Of a stretch of 64,000 bases of DNA, positions 10,314-19,851 are shown piece by piece. The stretch spans positions 434,001 to 498,000 of the forward strand of contig NZ_ML119081.1 of the NCBI RefSeq assembly GCF_003789055.1, in the 5' to 3' direction. Each line of letters opens with the position of its first letter. Position 1 is the stretch's first letter. The notes below the pieces were generated by a model, which was not told the DNA's origin, did not search any database, and saw only the letters and a program-made list of their open reading frames with translations. Both the position numbers and the translations under genes were made by a program. This stretch comes from Histidinibacterium lentulum (GTDB taxonomy: Bacteria; Pseudomonadota; Alphaproteobacteria; Rhodobacterales; Rhodobacteraceae).

Positions 10314-10395
10314 GGCGCAAGTCCCGGATCTGCTTTTCAGACCCGACCGGTTCTGCCGGACAAATGAGGCAGAAAAAGGGCCGCGGCGGGCCGGT

Positions 10396-11733
10396 TCAGG
10401 GACACAGGAACAGATCGTTCGCCAGAGCGAAGATCATCAGCGTCAGGATGAGCGAGATCCCCACCGCCATCAGAACCCGAAGCACGCCGTCCGAGGGCGG
10501 CTTGCCCGCGACGGCCTCGTAGGCGTGGAACACGAGATGTCCGCCGTCGAGCACCGGAATCGGGAACAGATTCAGCAGCCCCACCGCCGTCGACAGGAGC
10601 GCCACAAACCAGATGAAGCTCTGCGCGCCTTGGCTCGCCATCGCGCCGCTGGTCTCCGCGATCCCCACGGGACCCGCGAGATTGCAGGTCGAGATGGCCC
10701 CCGTGATCATATGCCAGAGCCCCGACAGCGAACTGGTGATGATGAACCACACCTGGCCCGCGCCATAGGTGATCGCCTCCCACAGCCCGGGCGTGGCAGT
10801 CGCCGGCTCGAAGAAGAGTCCGCCGTTGATGCCGATGAGATAGCGCGTCTCGAACCCGCCTTCGGCGCGAGGCAGATCGGCCCGGCGCGGCACCAGCGTG
10901 AAATCGAGCACCTCCCCGTTGCGCCAGACCTCCAGCGCGAGCGGGCCTCCGTCGCTCTCGCCGACGATCTCGCGCAGCCGCTCGAAAGCGCGGACCTCCT
11001 CGCCGTCGATGGTCAGGATCACGTCACCGACGCGCAGATCCACGTCCATGGCGGCCGACTGCGGCGACAGGCCCTGGATCATGGGCGGATAGGGAAAGGG
11101 CCCCCGCACCGTCATTTCCTGCCCGTCGCGCAGGATGCGGTAATCCATCACCGGGTCGAGCGGCAGCGTTTCGATGAACCCGTCGAACTCCTCGAGCAGT
11201 GGCGTCTCGCGCCCCGCGATGGCCAGAATCTCGTCCCCGGGCTGCAGCTCCTGCACATAGGAAGGCGGCAGCGGGTCGATGGATCTCACGGTCAGGGGAT
11301 CGGCCGCCCGCCCCTGGACCAGCACCACCGCGGCGAAGATCAGGAAGGACAGCGCGAAGTTGAACAGCGGACCCGCGGCCACCGTGGCCGACCGCGCCCA
11401 GAGCGGCGCGCCCAGCATCGTCCGCCGGCGCTGCGCAGCAGTCAGCCCGGCGTCATCGGACCCCACGCTTGCCGCGTTGGCGTCGCCCAGGAACTTCACA
11501 TAGCCGCCGAAGGGCAGTGCGGCGACCTGCCAGACCGTGCCGTGCCTGTCCCTCCGGCTGAAGAGCACGGGACCGAAACCCAGGCTGAAGACCTCTGCAT
11601 GGATCCCGGACCAGCGGCCGACGATGTAATGGCCGTACTCATGGATCGCCACGATGATCGACAGGGCGACGATGAAGGCGACGATCGTGAATGCCACGCC
11701 ACCGAACTGGGGGAGGAATTGGGTAAGATCCAA
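10396..11733 (-). CDS. rseP: RIP-type site-2 protease RseP (MucP/YaeL)
   Basis: The 445-residue membrane metalloprotease carries the zinc motif HEYGH in its first helix (about residues 31-35), a central PDZ region (QELQPGDEILAIAGRET; SAAMDVDLRVGDVILTIDGEEV), and the second active-site segment LNLFPIPVLDGGHL (NxxPxPxLDGG). RseP cleaves anti-sigma factors and leftover signal peptides within the inner membrane. The start is TTG 11733, which reproduces the family N-terminus just before the first helix; there is no ATG in a sensible place. It follows dxr by 34 bases on the same strand. Confidence 0.93.
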   Translation of the reverse strand: MDLTQFLPQFGGVAFTIVAFIVALSIIVAIHEYGHYIVGRWSGIHAEVFSLGFGPVLFSRRDRHGTVWQVAALPFGGYVKFLGDANAASVGSDDAGLTAAQRRRTMLGAPLWARSATVAAGPLFNFALSFLIFAAVVLVQGRAADPLTVRSIDPLPPSYVQELQPGDEILAIAGRETPLLEEFDGFIETLPLDPVMDYRILRDGQEMTVRGPFPYPPMIQGLSPQSAAMDVDLRVGDVILTIDGEEVRAFERLREIVGESDGGPLALEVWRNGEVLDFTLVPRRADLPRAEGGFETRYLIGINGGLFFEPATATPGLWEAITYGAGQVWFIITSSLSGLWHMITGAISTCNLAGPVGIAETSGAMASQGAQSFIWFVALLSTAVGLLNLFPIPVLDGGHLVFHAYEAVAGKPPSDGVLRVLMAVGISLILTLMIFALANDLFLCP

Positions 11734-11767
11734 ACGGTCAGGCCTTCATGTTCTGTTTGCTGCGCGG

Positions 11768-12937
11768 TCAGTCGCGGAGGCCCATGACCTCGCCGGCGAC
11801 CCGCCGCGCGTCGCGGTCGGTCTCGAGCACCATATCTAGATCGAAACCGGCGATTTGAAGGCCCGGACCGGCCGACATCCTGTCAAGCGTTGCCTCGACG
11901 ACAACCGCCATGTCCAGAAAACCGATCCGCCCCGCGATGAAGCCGTCGAGCGCCGTTTCCTTGGCCGCGTTGAAGGCGCAGCCGGCGAGCCCGCCCGTCT
12001 CCATCACGGCCCGGGCGATGGCGAGCGCGGGATAGCGTGCCGCTTCGGGTGCGCGGAAGGTCAACTGGCCGATCTTCGCAAGATCGAGCCGCTCGACCGG
12101 CAGCGGGCGGCGTTCGGGCCAGTTCAGGGCGAAGCCGATGGCATGGCGCATGTCCGGCGCGCCGACATGGGCCATCAGAGCGCCGTCCCGGAACCCGACC
12201 AGCGCGTGGATCAGCGACTCGGGATGGATCACGGTCTCGATCCGCGCGGGGTCGATACCGAAGTATTCCCGTGTCTCGATCAGTTCGAGCCCCTTGTTGA
12301 ACATCGACGCGCTGTCGATGGTGATGCGCTGGCCCATCGCCCAGTTCGGATGGCTCGAGGCCTCCGCCACCGTCGCCGCGGCGAGCTTCTCGAGCGGCCA
12401 GTCGCGGAAGGCACCACCCGAGGCGGTGATCACGATCCGCTCCACCGCCGCCATGTCCTCGCCGGTCAGCGCCTGAAAGATCGCCGAATGTTCGCTGTCC
12501 ACCGGCAGCAGCGTGGCCCCGTGCTCCGCCACCTGACGCATCACGAGGGCACCCGCGCAGACCAGCGTCTCCTTGTTGGCGAGCGCCAGCGTCCCGCCCC
12601 GCCGGATCACCTCCAGCCCCGGCAGCAGCCCCGCCGCGCCGACGATGGCGGACATCACCCAGTCCGCAGGCCGGGAGGCGGCCTCCACCAGCGCCGCCTG
12701 CCCCGCCGCCGCCTCCACGCCGGAGCCCGCGAGACGCGCCCGCAAGGGCGCGAAGAGCTCCTCGTGACAGGTCACCGCGACCTCGGCCCCGAACTCCACA
12801 GCATCGGCTGCCAGCCTGTCGATGTTGCGCCCGCCGGTCAGCGCCACCACGCGGAACATGCCGGGCGACCGCCGCACGAGGTCGAGCGTGTTCTGCCCGA
12901 TGGACCCCGTCGCCCCGAGGACGCTGATCCCTCTCAA
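11768..12937 (-). CDS. dxr: 1-deoxy-D-xylulose-5-phosphate reductoisomerase
   Basis: This is a 389-residue enzyme of the non-mevalonate isoprenoid pathway, converting DXP to MEP with NADPH and a divalent metal. It has the dinucleotide motif SVLGATGSIG at the N-terminus, NKETLVCAG, the metal-binding segment VDSEHSAIFQ, the catalytic loop ITASGGAFRDWP, and SASMFNKGLELIE. The start is TTG at 12937, which overlaps the cdsA stop by three bases (TTGA). The N-terminus is family-like from the second residue, and no ATG or GTG is available, so translational coupling to cdsA is likely. Confidence 0.94.
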   Translation of the reverse strand: MRGISVLGATGSIGQNTLDLVRRSPGMFRVVALTGGRNIDRLAADAVEFGAEVAVTCHEELFAPLRARLAGSGVEAAAGQAALVEAASRPADWVMSAIVGAAGLLPGLEVIRRGGTLALANKETLVCAGALVMRQVAEHGATLLPVDSEHSAIFQALTGEDMAAVERIVITASGGAFRDWPLEKLAAATVAEASSHPNWAMGQRITIDSASMFNKGLELIETREYFGIDPARIETVIHPESLIHALVGFRDGALMAHVGAPDMRHAIGFALNWPERRPLPVERLDLAKIGQLTFRAPEAARYPALAIARAVMETGGLAGCAFNAAKETALDGFIAGRIGFLDMAVVVEATLDRMSAGPGLQIAGFDLDMVLETDRDARRVAGEVMGLRD

Positions 12938-13746
12938 AACGCGCTCCCCGGCCAGTCGAAGAGCAGATCGACCAGCAGCATCGTGACCGCCGCCCCCAGC
13001 AGCGCGTCGAACCGGTCGAAGAGCCCGCCGTGCCCCGGGATCAGCGCCGAACTGTCCTTGACGCCCATCCGCCGCTTCAGGGCGCTCTCGGCGATGTCGC
13101 CCATCTGCCCCGCGAGGCTCAGGAACATCGAGAACACCACCAGTCCCCAGCCCCCCGCGCCCGCCGCGGCAAAGGCGGCGCCCACCGCGCCCGCGGCGAT
13201 CCAGCCCGCGACCGTGCCCGACCAGGTCTTCTTCGGGCTGACCTTCGGCCAGAACTTCGGCCCGCCCAGGGCGCGCCCGGCGAAGTATCCCGCGACATCC
13301 GTGACGACGACGACGAGGATCAGCCAAAGTATCCATGTCGCGCCGTAATCCTGCCGAAACACGACGAGACCCCAGCCCGCCGCCTGGATCATCAGCGCGA
13401 AGACCCCGAAGGTCAGCCGCTCGCGCCGTGCCGCCAGCATGCCGATCACCGGCGCGATCAGGAGGAAGGGCACGAGCCACACCCGGTCGACCGACAAGAG
13501 TCCGGAGATCACCGAGGCCGTCAGCGCCGCGAGCAACATGCCGGGTGTCGGGCGGTCCGGATGGATCATGATCCAGCATTCCCAGATCATCACGGCGGTG
13601 CAGAACACCGCAAGCATCTGGAACCACACCCCGCCGCCGAGGATCGCGCCCAGCCCCACGACAATCAGTCCGAGGGCCGACAGAAGCCTCGGCCTCAGGT
13701 CGGTCCATCGCGCCGGGACCACCGGATCCGTCGGCAGACGTGCCAA
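12934..13746 (-). CDS. cdsA: Phosphatidate cytidylyltransferase
   Basis: The polytopic membrane enzyme of 270 residues makes CDP-diacylglycerol from CTP and phosphatidate. The family signature is intact near the C-terminus: SALKRRMGVKDSS followed by IPGHGGLFDRFDA. About seven hydrophobic helices are visible. The start is uncertain: TTG 13746 lies 8 bases after a GAAGG box inside the uppS 3' end and is preferred, and a GTG six codons downstream is the alternative. It is four bases from uppS and overlaps dxr. Confidence 0.92.
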   Translation of the reverse strand: MARLPTDPVVPARWTDLRPRLLSALGLIVVGLGAILGGGVWFQMLAVFCTAVMIWECWIMIHPDRPTPGMLLAALTASVISGLLSVDRVWLVPFLLIAPVIGMLAARRERLTFGVFALMIQAAGWGLVVFRQDYGATWILWLILVVVVTDVAGYFAGRALGGPKFWPKVSPKKTWSGTVAGWIAAGAVGAAFAAAGAGGWGLVVFSMFLSLAGQMGDIAESALKRRMGVKDSSALIPGHGGLFDRFDALLGAAVTMLLVDLLFDWPGSAF

Positions 13747-13750
13747 GCCG

Positions 13751-14473
13751 TCAGGCCTTCACCGCCCCGAAGCGACGGTCGCGCGCTGCATACTGCGCCA
13801 CGACGCCGGCGAACTCCTCGGCGGTGAAATCCGGCCACAGCGTGTCGATGAACTCGTATTCCGCGTAGGCCGACTGCCAGAGCAGGAAGTTCGAGATCCG
13901 GGCCTCGCCGCTGGTGCGGATCACCAGATCCGGGTCCGGCAGGAAGCGCGTGTCGAGAAACCGTGCGAGCGTCTCGGCGTCCACATCCTTGTAGCCGAGC
14001 CGCCCCTGCTCGATCTCGAAGGCGAGCCTCTGGGCGGCCCGGGTCACCTCGTCGCGCCCGCCGTAGTTCAGGGCGATGGTCAGGTTGACCCGCGTGTTCC
14101 CCGCCGTCATCAGCTCCAGTTCATCCATCAGCGCCACCAGCTTGTCGTCAAGCTTGATCCGGTCGCCGATGAACCGCACCCGCACGCCTTCGCGGAACAG
14201 GTCGCGCGCCTCGCGCTGAATGTAGCGGCGGAAAAGGCCCATCAGGCCCGCGACCTCGGTCTGTGTGCGCTTCCAGTTCTCGGTCGAGAAGGCGAAGATC
14301 GTCAGGTATTCGACGCCCAGATCCGGGCAGGCCTCGACGATCTCCCGCACCCGGCGGGCGCCGGCGTGGTGACCGAAGAGCCGCGGCCGCCCGCGCTTCT
14401 GCGCCCAGCGGCCGTTGCCGTCCATGATGATCGCAACGTGACGCGGTCCGCCGCCGGTCAGATCCTTGGCCAT
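13751..14473 (-). CDS. uppS: Undecaprenyl diphosphate synthase (cis-prenyltransferase)
   Basis: The 240-residue cytoplasmic enzyme makes the C55 lipid carrier for cell wall and O-antigen synthesis. It has VAIIMDGNGRWAQKRG with the catalytic Asp, HHAGARRVREIVEAC, TIFAFSTENW, and near the end DLVIRTSGEARISNFLLWQ and EYEFIDTLWPDF. The start is ATG 14473 with GGAGG at 8 bases spacing; a TTG five codons upstream is in frame but lacks a ribosome-binding site. It begins the uppS-cdsA-dxr block downstream of frr. Confidence 0.95.
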   Translation of the reverse strand: MAKDLTGGGPRHVAIIMDGNGRWAQKRGRPRLFGHHAGARRVREIVEACPDLGVEYLTIFAFSTENWKRTQTEVAGLMGLFRRYIQREARDLFREGVRVRFIGDRIKLDDKLVALMDELELMTAGNTRVNLTIALNYGGRDEVTRAAQRLAFEIEQGRLGYKDVDAETLARFLDTRFLPDPDLVIRTSGEARISNFLLWQSAYAEYEFIDTLWPDFTAEEFAGVVAQYAARDRRFGAVKA

Positions 14474-14556
14474 TCGCCGGGCCTCCAATTTGACCCGCCG
14501 TGGCGGGCCGCTCCGTCATCCGTCCGTACCGGGCCGCGCAACGCGGGCCTGCAGGA

Positions 14557-15120
14557 TCAGACCTGCATGATCTCGGCCTGTTTCGTCTCCAGCGCCGCGT
14601 CCACAGCCTTGATGTACTTGTCCGTCAGCTCCTGAACCTCGGTCTCCCAGAGCTTCTGGTCGTCCTCGGACATGCCGTTCGCCTTCATCTTCTTGATCTG
14701 GTCCATGCCGTCCCGGCGCACGTTGCGGATCGCGACGCGGGCATGTTCGGCATACTGACCCGCGACCTTGGTCAGGTCGCGGCGGCGCTCTTCGTTCAGC
14801 TCCGGGATCGGCAGCATGATGATCGTGCCGTTGAGCTGCGGGTTGATCCCCAGACCGCTTTCGCGGATCGCCTTCTCGACCTTGCCGACCATCGACTTGT
14901 CCCAGACGTTGATCGTCACCATCCGCGGCTCCGGCACGTTCACCGTGCCCACCTGGTTGATCGGGGTCATCTGGCCGTAGGCCTCGACCTGCACCGGCTC
15001 CAGCATGGAGGCGGAGGCACGGCCCGTGCGCAACGAGGCGAACTCCGTCCGGAGATTGCTCATCGCGCCGTCCATGCGCCGCGTCAGGTCATCGGTATCG
15101 AGCTCGAACTCTTCTGACAT
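14557..15120 (-). CDS. frr: Ribosome recycling factor
   Basis: This 187-residue protein splits post-termination ribosomes together with EF-G. It shows the typical three-helix and beta-barrel layout: [72 protein letters not shown], and [13 protein letters not shown]. Length is exactly that of the family. It lies between pyrH (105 bases upstream) and uppS (83 bases downstream), the standard order. Confidence 0.96.
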   Translation of the reverse strand: MSEEFELDTDDLTRRMDGAMSNLRTEFASLRTGRASASMLEPVQVEAYGQMTPINQVGTVNVPEPRMVTINVWDKSMVGKVEKAIRESGLGINPQLNGTIIMLPIPELNEERRRDLTKVAGQYAEHARVAIRNVRRDGMDQIKKMKANGMSEDDQKLWETEVQELTDKYIKAVDAALETKQAEIMQV

Positions 15121-15225
15121 CGTGTCTTGCCTGCACTTTCGTCCGCCTCGTCCTATACCCGCCGGAGTCCCGGGTGTATAGGCCCGGCTCGAGCGCCGCG
15201 CGCGGGCGCGGCAGGAAGGCCGCGG

Positions 15226-15951
15226 TCAGCCGTGAACGCGGGTGTAAGTGCCCTTGCCTGCAAGGATTCCCCGAAAACCGCCGGGCTCGTCGAGCGAGAA
15301 GACGATGATCGGAAGGTCGTTGTCCCGCGCCAGCGCGATGGCAGAGGCATCCATCACGCCCAGGTGCTTCTGCAGGCACTCGTCGTAGGTCACCTCGTCG
15401 TAGCGCTTCGCATCGGGGAACTTGTTGGGGTCCTTGTCATAGACCCCGTCCACCTTGGTTCCCTTGAAGATCGCCTCGCAGGCCATCTCGTTGGCGCGGA
15501 GCGTCGCGGCGGTGTCGGTGGTGAAATAGGGATTGCCCGTGCCGGCGGCGAAGATGCAGACCCGCTTCTTCTCCAGGTGCCGCACCGCGCGCCTGCGGAT
15601 ATAGGGCTCCGCCACCTCGTCCATCCGGATCGCAGAGATCACCCGGGTGAAGACGCCCTGCTCCTCCAGCGCCGACTGCACGGCGAGCGCGTTCATCACC
15701 GTGGCCAGCATGCCCATGTAATCCGCCGTCGTCCGCTCCATGCCCTGCGCCGCGCCCGCGAGCCCGCGGAAGATGTTGCCGCCGCCGATCACCATGCAGA
15801 TCTCGACGCCGAGGTCGTGGACCGACTTCACCTCGCTGGCGATGCGTTCCACCGTCGGCGGATGGAGGCCGTAGCCCTGGTCGCCCATCAGCGCCTCGCC
15901 GGAGATTTTCAGAAGCACGCGCTTGAAGGCCGGTTTGTCGCTGTCGTCCAT
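15226..15951 (-). CDS. pyrH: UMP kinase
   Basis: The 241-residue amino-acid-kinase-fold enzyme phosphorylates UMP to UDP. Landmarks are [75 protein letters not shown], and [12 protein letters not shown]. The start is ATG 15951, 11 bases after GAGGAGG. In most bacteria rpsB and tsf lie directly upstream; here miaA is divergent at 16032 instead. Confidence 0.96.
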   Translation of the reverse strand: MDDSDKPAFKRVLLKISGEALMGDQGYGLHPPTVERIASEVKSVHDLGVEICMVIGGGNIFRGLAGAAQGMERTTADYMGMLATVMNALAVQSALEEQGVFTRVISAIRMDEVAEPYIRRRAVRHLEKKRVCIFAAGTGNPYFTTDTAATLRANEMACEAIFKGTKVDGVYDKDPNKFPDAKRYDEVTYDECLQKHLGVMDASAIALARDNDLPIIVFSLDEPGGFRGILAGKGTYTRVHG

Positions 15952-16031
15952 GTCGGCTGCGCCTCCTCTTTGCGTCGGGCGCAAATTGTCGGATACGGGG
16001 CCCCTGTCAATGGCGCGAGGGCCCGCGGCCG

Positions 16032-16937
16032 ATGCCCGACCCCGGATTATTTCCGCGATTCAGCGGGATCGCGCTGCCGGACATCCCGGATGACCGGCCC
16101 GTGCTGATCGCGGGGCCGACGGCGAGCGGCAAGTCGGCCCTCGCCCTGCGGATTTCCGAGGAGCGGGGCGGCGTGATCGTCAACGCGGATGCGCTGCAGG
16201 TCTTCGACGGCTGGCGCATCCTGACCGCCCGCCCGGATGCGCGGGATCTCGCCCGCGCCTCCCACGCGCTCTACGGCCACGTCCCCCATGACGCCCGCTA
16301 TTCCACGGGCGACTGGCTGCGCGATCTGCGCCCAGTTTTGTCGGGTCCCCTGCGCCCGATCATCGTCGGCGGCACCGGTCTCTTCTTCTCCGCCCTGACG
16401 GAGGGGCTTGCCGAGATCCCCCCGACCCCCGCCGAGGTGCGCGTTGAGGCCAACACTCTGAGCCTCGACACGCTCATCGCCGGGCTCGACACCCCGACCC
16501 GCGCCAATCTGGACCTTCAGAATCGCGCCCGGGTCCAGCGCGCCTGGGAAGTGGCCCGCGCCACCGGTCGCCAGATCGCGGACTGGCAGGCGGAGACGCC
16601 GCCGCCCGACCTGCCCCTGTCCGCTGCGGTCCCCCTTGTCCTGCGCACCGAGGTGCCCTGGCTCGACGCCCGCATCGCCGCGCGGTTCGACGCGATGCTG
16701 GCGGCCGGCGTGCTGGAGGAGGCCCGCGCGATGCGCCCGCGCTGGGACCCTGCCCACCAGAGCGCGAAGGCGATCGGCGCGGCAGAGCTCATCGCTCATG
16801 CGGATGGTCTGCTCGATATCGACGCGGTCCGGCAGCGCGTCGTCCTCGCAACACGTCAGTACGCGAAGCGGCAGCGGACATGGTTTCGGAATCGCATGAA
16901 AAGCTGGTCTGTCATCCCCCTTCCGTCCCCCGATTGA
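16032..16937 (+). CDS. miaA: tRNA dimethylallyltransferase
   Basis: The 301-residue enzyme prenylates A37 of tRNAs reading U-initial codons. The P-loop [12 protein letters not shown] (about residues 28-39) is followed by [25 protein letters not shown], and [17 protein letters not shown], which holds the tRNA-binding loop. The C-terminus, [15 protein letters not shown], is the conserved basic helix. It is divergent from pyrH (80-base gap). It is slightly shorter in the middle domain than E. coli MiaA, as is common in this group. Confidence 0.93.
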   Translation: MPDPGLFPRFSGIALPDIPDDRPVLIAGPTASGKSALALRISEERGGVIVNADALQVFDGWRILTARPDARDLARASHALYGHVPHDARYSTGDWLRDLRPVLSGPLRPIIVGGTGLFFSALTEGLAEIPPTPAEVRVEANTLSLDTLIAGLDTPTRANLDLQNRARVQRAWEVARATGRQIADWQAETPPPDLPLSAAVPLVLRTEVPWLDARIAARFDAMLAAGVLEEARAMRPRWDPAHQSAKAIGAAELIAHADGLLDIDAVRQRVVLATRQYAKRQRTWFRNRMKSWSVIPLPSPD

Positions 16938-17046
16938 CCACAGGATTGTCCACAGCGAATCCCTGCGTCGCCCCGCTTGGGCCTTGAACCTGCCACAGCT
17001 CCGGGGCGATGCTCGCCCGGGGCCTGACGTCCGGGATTTCGCCGCC

Positions 17047-17862
17047 ATGAACGCGATGAACACTCAGCCGATCCGCGAGGAGAGCCATCTCGACCTCCGC
17101 AGCATCGGCAACTCCGCCATGGTGTCACGCTGGCGCACCGAGGCGATGCGCGCCCATTCCACCCCGCGGCTGATCTTCATCCACAAGGGCCAGGGCCGAA
17201 TCACGGTCGCCGGGCTGACCTCCGGCTATGGTCCGAACAACCTGATCTTCGTGCCCGCAGGCACCATGTACGGCATCGAACTCGGCCCCACTGCCTATGG
17301 CCAGCTCGTGACCATTCCCCGCGCCATGGCCGACGACTGGCCGGAGGACCCGGTGCACCTGCGCCTGCGCGACGTCGCGGCGCAACGGGAGCTGGTCACG
17401 ATCATGGACGGGCTCGAGGCCGAACTGCGGTCCGACCGTCCCGCCGCCACCCGCGCCGCCCATTACCAGGCCGGTCTCCTGTCGGTCTATTTCGAGCGGC
17501 AGTGCAGCACCGCAGAGCCCGAGTCCCGCCGGGAGACCAGCAGGGCCCGCCTTGCCGCGGCCTTCACCGATCTGGTGGAGCGCGACTTCCGGACCGGGCG
17601 AAGTGTTGCGGATTATGCCCGCGATCTCGGGGTGACCCCGACCCATCTCACGCGCGTCTGCAAGCAAAGCTGCGGCAAGTCCGCGCTGACCATCCTCAAT
17701 CAGCGCGTCCATCTCGAAGCGAGACAGCTCCTGCGCGAAACCCGCAAGCCGATCAAGGACATAGCCTCCGGCCTCGGCTTCACTTCGGCAGCCTATTTCA
17801 CCCGGTCCTTCCAGGCCGCCGCGGGCATGACCCCTTCGGACTTCCGTCGCGCCGCCGGGTAG
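17047..17862 (+). CDS. AraC-family transcriptional regulator
   Basis: The 271-residue regulator has an N-terminal cupin-like sensing domain (RLIFIHKGQGRITVAG...NNLIFVPAGTMYGIEL) and a C-terminal double helix-turn-helix (about 170-268): VADYARDLGVTPTHLTRVCKQ, then IKDIASGLGFTSAAYFTRSFQAAAGMTPSDFRR. The second part is the canonical AraC signature. The start ATG 17047 (MNAMNTQP) is chosen over an in-frame TTG at 16984. It lies 194 bases upstream of the ABC importer in the same direction, so it may regulate that operon; the inducer is unknown. Confidence 0.85.
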   Translation: MNAMNTQPIREESHLDLRSIGNSAMVSRWRTEAMRAHSTPRLIFIHKGQGRITVAGLTSGYGPNNLIFVPAGTMYGIELGPTAYGQLVTIPRAMADDWPEDPVHLRLRDVAAQRELVTIMDGLEAELRSDRPAATRAAHYQAGLLSVYFERQCSTAEPESRRETSRARLAAAFTDLVERDFRTGRSVADYARDLGVTPTHLTRVCKQSCGKSALTILNQRVHLEARQLLRETRKPIKDIASGLGFTSAAYFTRSFQAAAGMTPSDFRRAAG

Positions 17863-18056
17863 GCCGCGGCGCACATCGCCTTGTCCGGACGGGCTTCCCC
17901 AGCTTCCTGACCCGTTCGTGACGCCCGCATCTGTTGACGCGACCGGCCAAAAAATGCCGAATATGGCGCAGACATCGCAGGAAACGTCGCAATCGGGCGA
18001 CATCCTGTACAGGCCCGGTCGCGCAGCGGCCCCGATCGCGGGACAGGGAGACAGAG

Positions 18057-19730
18057 ATGATCCGACAGACCTTGACCGGGGGCCCCGTCCACCCGGCCGC
18101 CAGGATCCATGCGCGCGACGCCCTCGCCGGAAAGCTCGACCGCCGCGAATTCATGGCCCGCACGACCGCCCTCGGCCTCACCGCCGCCGGGGCCTCCGCC
18201 CTGATCGGCCTGTCCGCCCCCGCGCTCGCCCAGTCCGCGGCCGCGCCCCGGCGCGGCGGCACGCTTCGGATGCAGATGGAAGTGCGCCAGCTCAAGGACC
18301 CGCGCACATTCGACTGGAGCGAGATGGCCTGGGTCGCCTCGGGCTGGCTCGAATATCTCGTCGAGTACAACAACGACGGCTCCTTCACCCCCATGCTGCT
18401 CGAAAGCTGGGAGGTCAGCGATGACGCCATGCACTACACGCTCAACGTCCGCCCCGGCGTGTCGTGGAACGACGGGACGCCCTTCACAGCAGAGGACGTG
18501 GCCTTCAACATCCGCAACTGGTGCCAGCGCGACGCCGAGGGCAACTCCATGGCCGGGCGCTTCGCCGTCATCATCGACGACGCCACCGGAGAGGCGATGG
18601 ACGGCGCCATCGAGGTGGTGGACGACCTGACCGTGCGCCTCAACCTGCCCGCCCCCGACATCACGCTCATCGCGGGGATGGGCGACTATCCCGCCTGCAT
18701 CGTGCCCCAGGACTACGATCCCGCCGATATCCTCTCGACCCAGAAGGGCACCGGCCCCTATCTCAACGTCGAACACGCGATCGGCGTGCGGTCGGTCCTC
18801 GTGCGCAACGAGGATCACGACTGGTGGGGCTACGCCGCGGGCAAGGGCGCCTGGCTCGACCGGATCGAGTTCATCGACTACGGTCAGGACCCGGTGTCCT
18901 GGCTCGCCGCCGCCGAGGCCGGGGAGGTGGACCTCGTCTACGAGTCCGTGGGCGACTTCATCGACCTCTTCGACGCGCTCGGCTGGACCCGCAGGGAGGT
19001 GGTCTCCGGCGCCACCATCGTGATCCGACCCAACCAGCTGGCCGAGGTGGACGGGATGCGTCCCTATGCCGACAAGCGCGTGCGCCAGGCTCTCGTGAAG
19101 GCCGTGGACAACACCGTCTGCCTCGATCTCGGCTATGCCGCGCGGGGCGTTCCCGCAGACAACCATCACGTCGCCCCGATCCATCCCGAATATGCCGAGG
19201 TGCCGCGTCTGCCCCACGATCCCGCCGCCGCCCTCGCGCTGCTCGAGGAGGCCGGCATGGCCGATTTCGAGTTCGAGCTCGTCTCGATCGACGACGACTG
19301 GCGCCGCAACACCACCGACGCCGTGGCGGCTCAACTGCGCGACGCGGGCTTCAGTGTCACCCGCTCCGTCATTCCGGGCAGCACCTTCTGGAACAACTGG
19401 ACGACCTTTCCCTTCAGTTCCACAAACTGGAACCACCGCCCCCTCGGCACCCAGATCCTCGGCCTCGCCTATCGGTCGGGCGAACCGTGGAACGAGTTCG
19501 GCTTCGCCAGCGACGATTTCGACTCGCTCCTGGCGGAGGCCAATGCCATCGCCGACGCCGACGCGCGGCGCGAGGTGATGGCCCGGCTGCAGGCGATCCT
19601 CGTGGAGGAGGGCGTGACGATCCAGCCCTACTGGCGGTCGCTCTACCGCCACCACAGGCCCGAAGTGGTGGGCGCGGACATGCATATCGCCTACATGCCA
19701 CGGCTCTACAGGTTCGGCTTCGCCGGGTGA
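18057..19730 (+). CDS. Dipeptide-type ABC transporter, Tat-exported substrate-binding protein
   Basis: The 557-residue family-5 solute-binding protein has a twin-arginine signal DRREFMARTTALGLTAAGAS with cleavage near PALAQS, implying export in folded form. The typical fold follows: LRMQMEV...DPRTFDWSE, YTLNVRPGVSWNDGTPFTAEDVAF, and GTGPYLNVEH. It captures peptides, opines or similar solutes in the periplasm. The start ATG 18057 follows AGGGAGACAGAG. It is first in an importer operon with two permeases and a fused ATPase. The ligand cannot be read from sequence. Confidence 0.88.
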   Translation: MIRQTLTGGPVHPAARIHARDALAGKLDRREFMARTTALGLTAAGASALIGLSAPALAQSAAAPRRGGTLRMQMEVRQLKDPRTFDWSEMAWVASGWLEYLVEYNNDGSFTPMLLESWEVSDDAMHYTLNVRPGVSWNDGTPFTAEDVAFNIRNWCQRDAEGNSMAGRFAVIIDDATGEAMDGAIEVVDDLTVRLNLPAPDITLIAGMGDYPACIVPQDYDPADILSTQKGTGPYLNVEHAIGVRSVLVRNEDHDWWGYAAGKGAWLDRIEFIDYGQDPVSWLAAAEAGEVDLVYESVGDFIDLFDALGWTRREVVSGATIVIRPNQLAEVDGMRPYADKRVRQALVKAVDNTVCLDLGYAARGVPADNHHVAPIHPEYAEVPRLPHDPAAALALLEEAGMADFEFELVSIDDDWRRNTTDAVAAQLRDAGFSVTRSVIPGSTFWNNWTTFPFSSTNWNHRPLGTQILGLAYRSGEPWNEFGFASDDFDSLLAEANAIADADARREVMARLQAILVEEGVTIQPYWRSLYRHHRPEVVGADMHIAYMPRLYRFGFAG

Positions 19731-19851
19731 TCCATGGTCGGGGCCGCGCCCGCCATGGCGGGCTCGGCCCTTTTCTTTGCGCGCTCCGGACCTGCCGGGG
19801 CATATAGTCCGGAACCGGCAGCGGAACCGGACCAGGACAGGGGGGGCCGGG

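Larger units (their letters stand above)
10055..10395. other. Spacer between bamA and rseP
   Basis: This 341-base spacer is not empty. It holds a 44-codon membrane-protein ORF (10179-10313, minus strand) and a hairpin (10123-10142). The rest has no recognisable feature. A G-run of eight bases occurs at 10101-10108. Confidence 0.6.
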
